Assembly: GCA_018402545.1 (NCBI GenBank)
Contig: JAGYIL010000001.1
Span: forward strand, 310,001 to 374,000
DNA length: 64,000 nucleotides
From: Saccharospirillum sp.
Lineage (GTDB): Bacteria > Pseudomonadota > Gammaproteobacteria > Pseudomonadales > Natronospirillaceae
Direction: 5' to 3'
Position numbers and translations under genes: made by a program
Shown: positions 63,712 to 64,000 of the stretch, one piece after another
How the letters are laid out: every line of letters starts with the position of its first letter
How positions within the stretch are numbered: the stretch's first letter is position 1
The notes under the pieces: model-generated
The model's database searches: none
What the model was told of the DNA's origin: nothing
Seen by the model: only the letters and a program-made list of their open reading frames with translations

Positions 63712-64000
63712 TCATACTAACAGCAAACCCTTAATAGGCAAGGCTGAATGCCTCAAAAAAGTGCATCTCGGTGCTGGAGTGAGCGTAAGCTATTGAATTC
63801 TAACCGGATAATGAATGGCTGGAGATGTTCAATTGAATGATCGGGTGCAATCTGGTGTAACCGTAAATCGGAGTACTGCAAGGTTTCACCAAGCAGGGCG
63901 TGTCGCCCGTTCCCGCCCGGTTTCAGGGGTAACGTTCGGCTGTTCGACGGTTTATGAAGGTGCTTTAATTTATTGGTTACCATCTGTCGAAATCGTTCGT
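63712..64000. other. Upstream region of the phosphonate-type operon, no gene recognised
   Basis: The only structure seen is the third operator-like site (63825-63838). A 76-codon frame on the minus strand (63753-63983) covers this site and has no ribosome site. The window ends before any upstream gene. Confidence 0.4.

Noticed and set aside
63753-63983. A 76-codon minus-strand frame at the right edge
   Set aside because: No ribosome site, covers an operator-like palindrome, and no recognisable protein pattern.

Overview
The window reads as a chromosomal segment of a free-living gammaproteobacterium, probably a marine heterotroph of the Oceanospirillales/Marinobacter type. This is inferred from gene content only: LysR, AraC and HxlR regulators, a FadD-type ligase, BioB, two chemoreceptors with sigma-28-like promoters and three cyclic-di-GMP enzymes. 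No rRNA, tRNA, CRISPR array or phage module was seen.

Left end (1-4.1 kb): AT-rich accessory DNA. It holds an integron-type gene cassette whose gene carries two in-frame stops, ended by an attC-like site (700-786). An IS30-family element (1385-2465) follows, flanked by remnants of two different genes, and then an orphan membrane protein.

Repeat-studded region (about 3-37 kb): mostly unrelated single genes or short operons (binding protein, intradiol dioxygenase, amine oxidase, methyltransferases, ABC-F ATPase, VOC proteins, lipoproteins, DUF2237/HxlR/OYE cluster, PhzF, CAP protein, chemoreceptor, RidA, CopA, diguanylate cyclase pair, heterodimeric ABC exporter, LysE). Many gaps carry an imperfect palindrome of about 75 bp with ends GACACCCAC/GTGGGTGTC and inner stem CTATCA/TGATAG. 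Its two arms differ in length (9 versus 18-20 nt), so it has a direction, and every near-complete copy points the same way. No copy was seen after about 37.3 kb. An upstream companion motif precedes several copies. This family is the main unexplained structure in the window.

Regulatory sites: a CueR-type promoter before copA, a SoxR-box promoter before a DUF1127 gene, sigma-28-like promoters before both chemoreceptors, an inverted repeat between HxlR and OYE, a four-half-site operator before a small coupled regulator of the ABC exporter, a 26-codon leader ORF with alternative hairpins before the ABC-F gene, and ATGTTCAATTGAACAT palindromes before a phosphonate-type transporter operon.

Right part (37.4-64 kb): an ammonium transporter fused to PAS-PAS-GGDEF-EAL, a membrane protein, a PhnD/PhnC/fused-PhnE-like transporter (possibly selenate type), BioB, a bile-acid:sodium symporter family protein next to FadD, LysR, YceI, a PAS chemoreceptor, M48 and S9 peptidases, an HD-GYP phosphodiesterase, a DeoR/GlpR-type regulator and a phnDCEE-like operon. 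Signalling through c-di-GMP (29.1, 37.5 and 57.9 kb) and chemotaxis are recurrent themes. Motif positions were read by eye; nothing was computed or searched.
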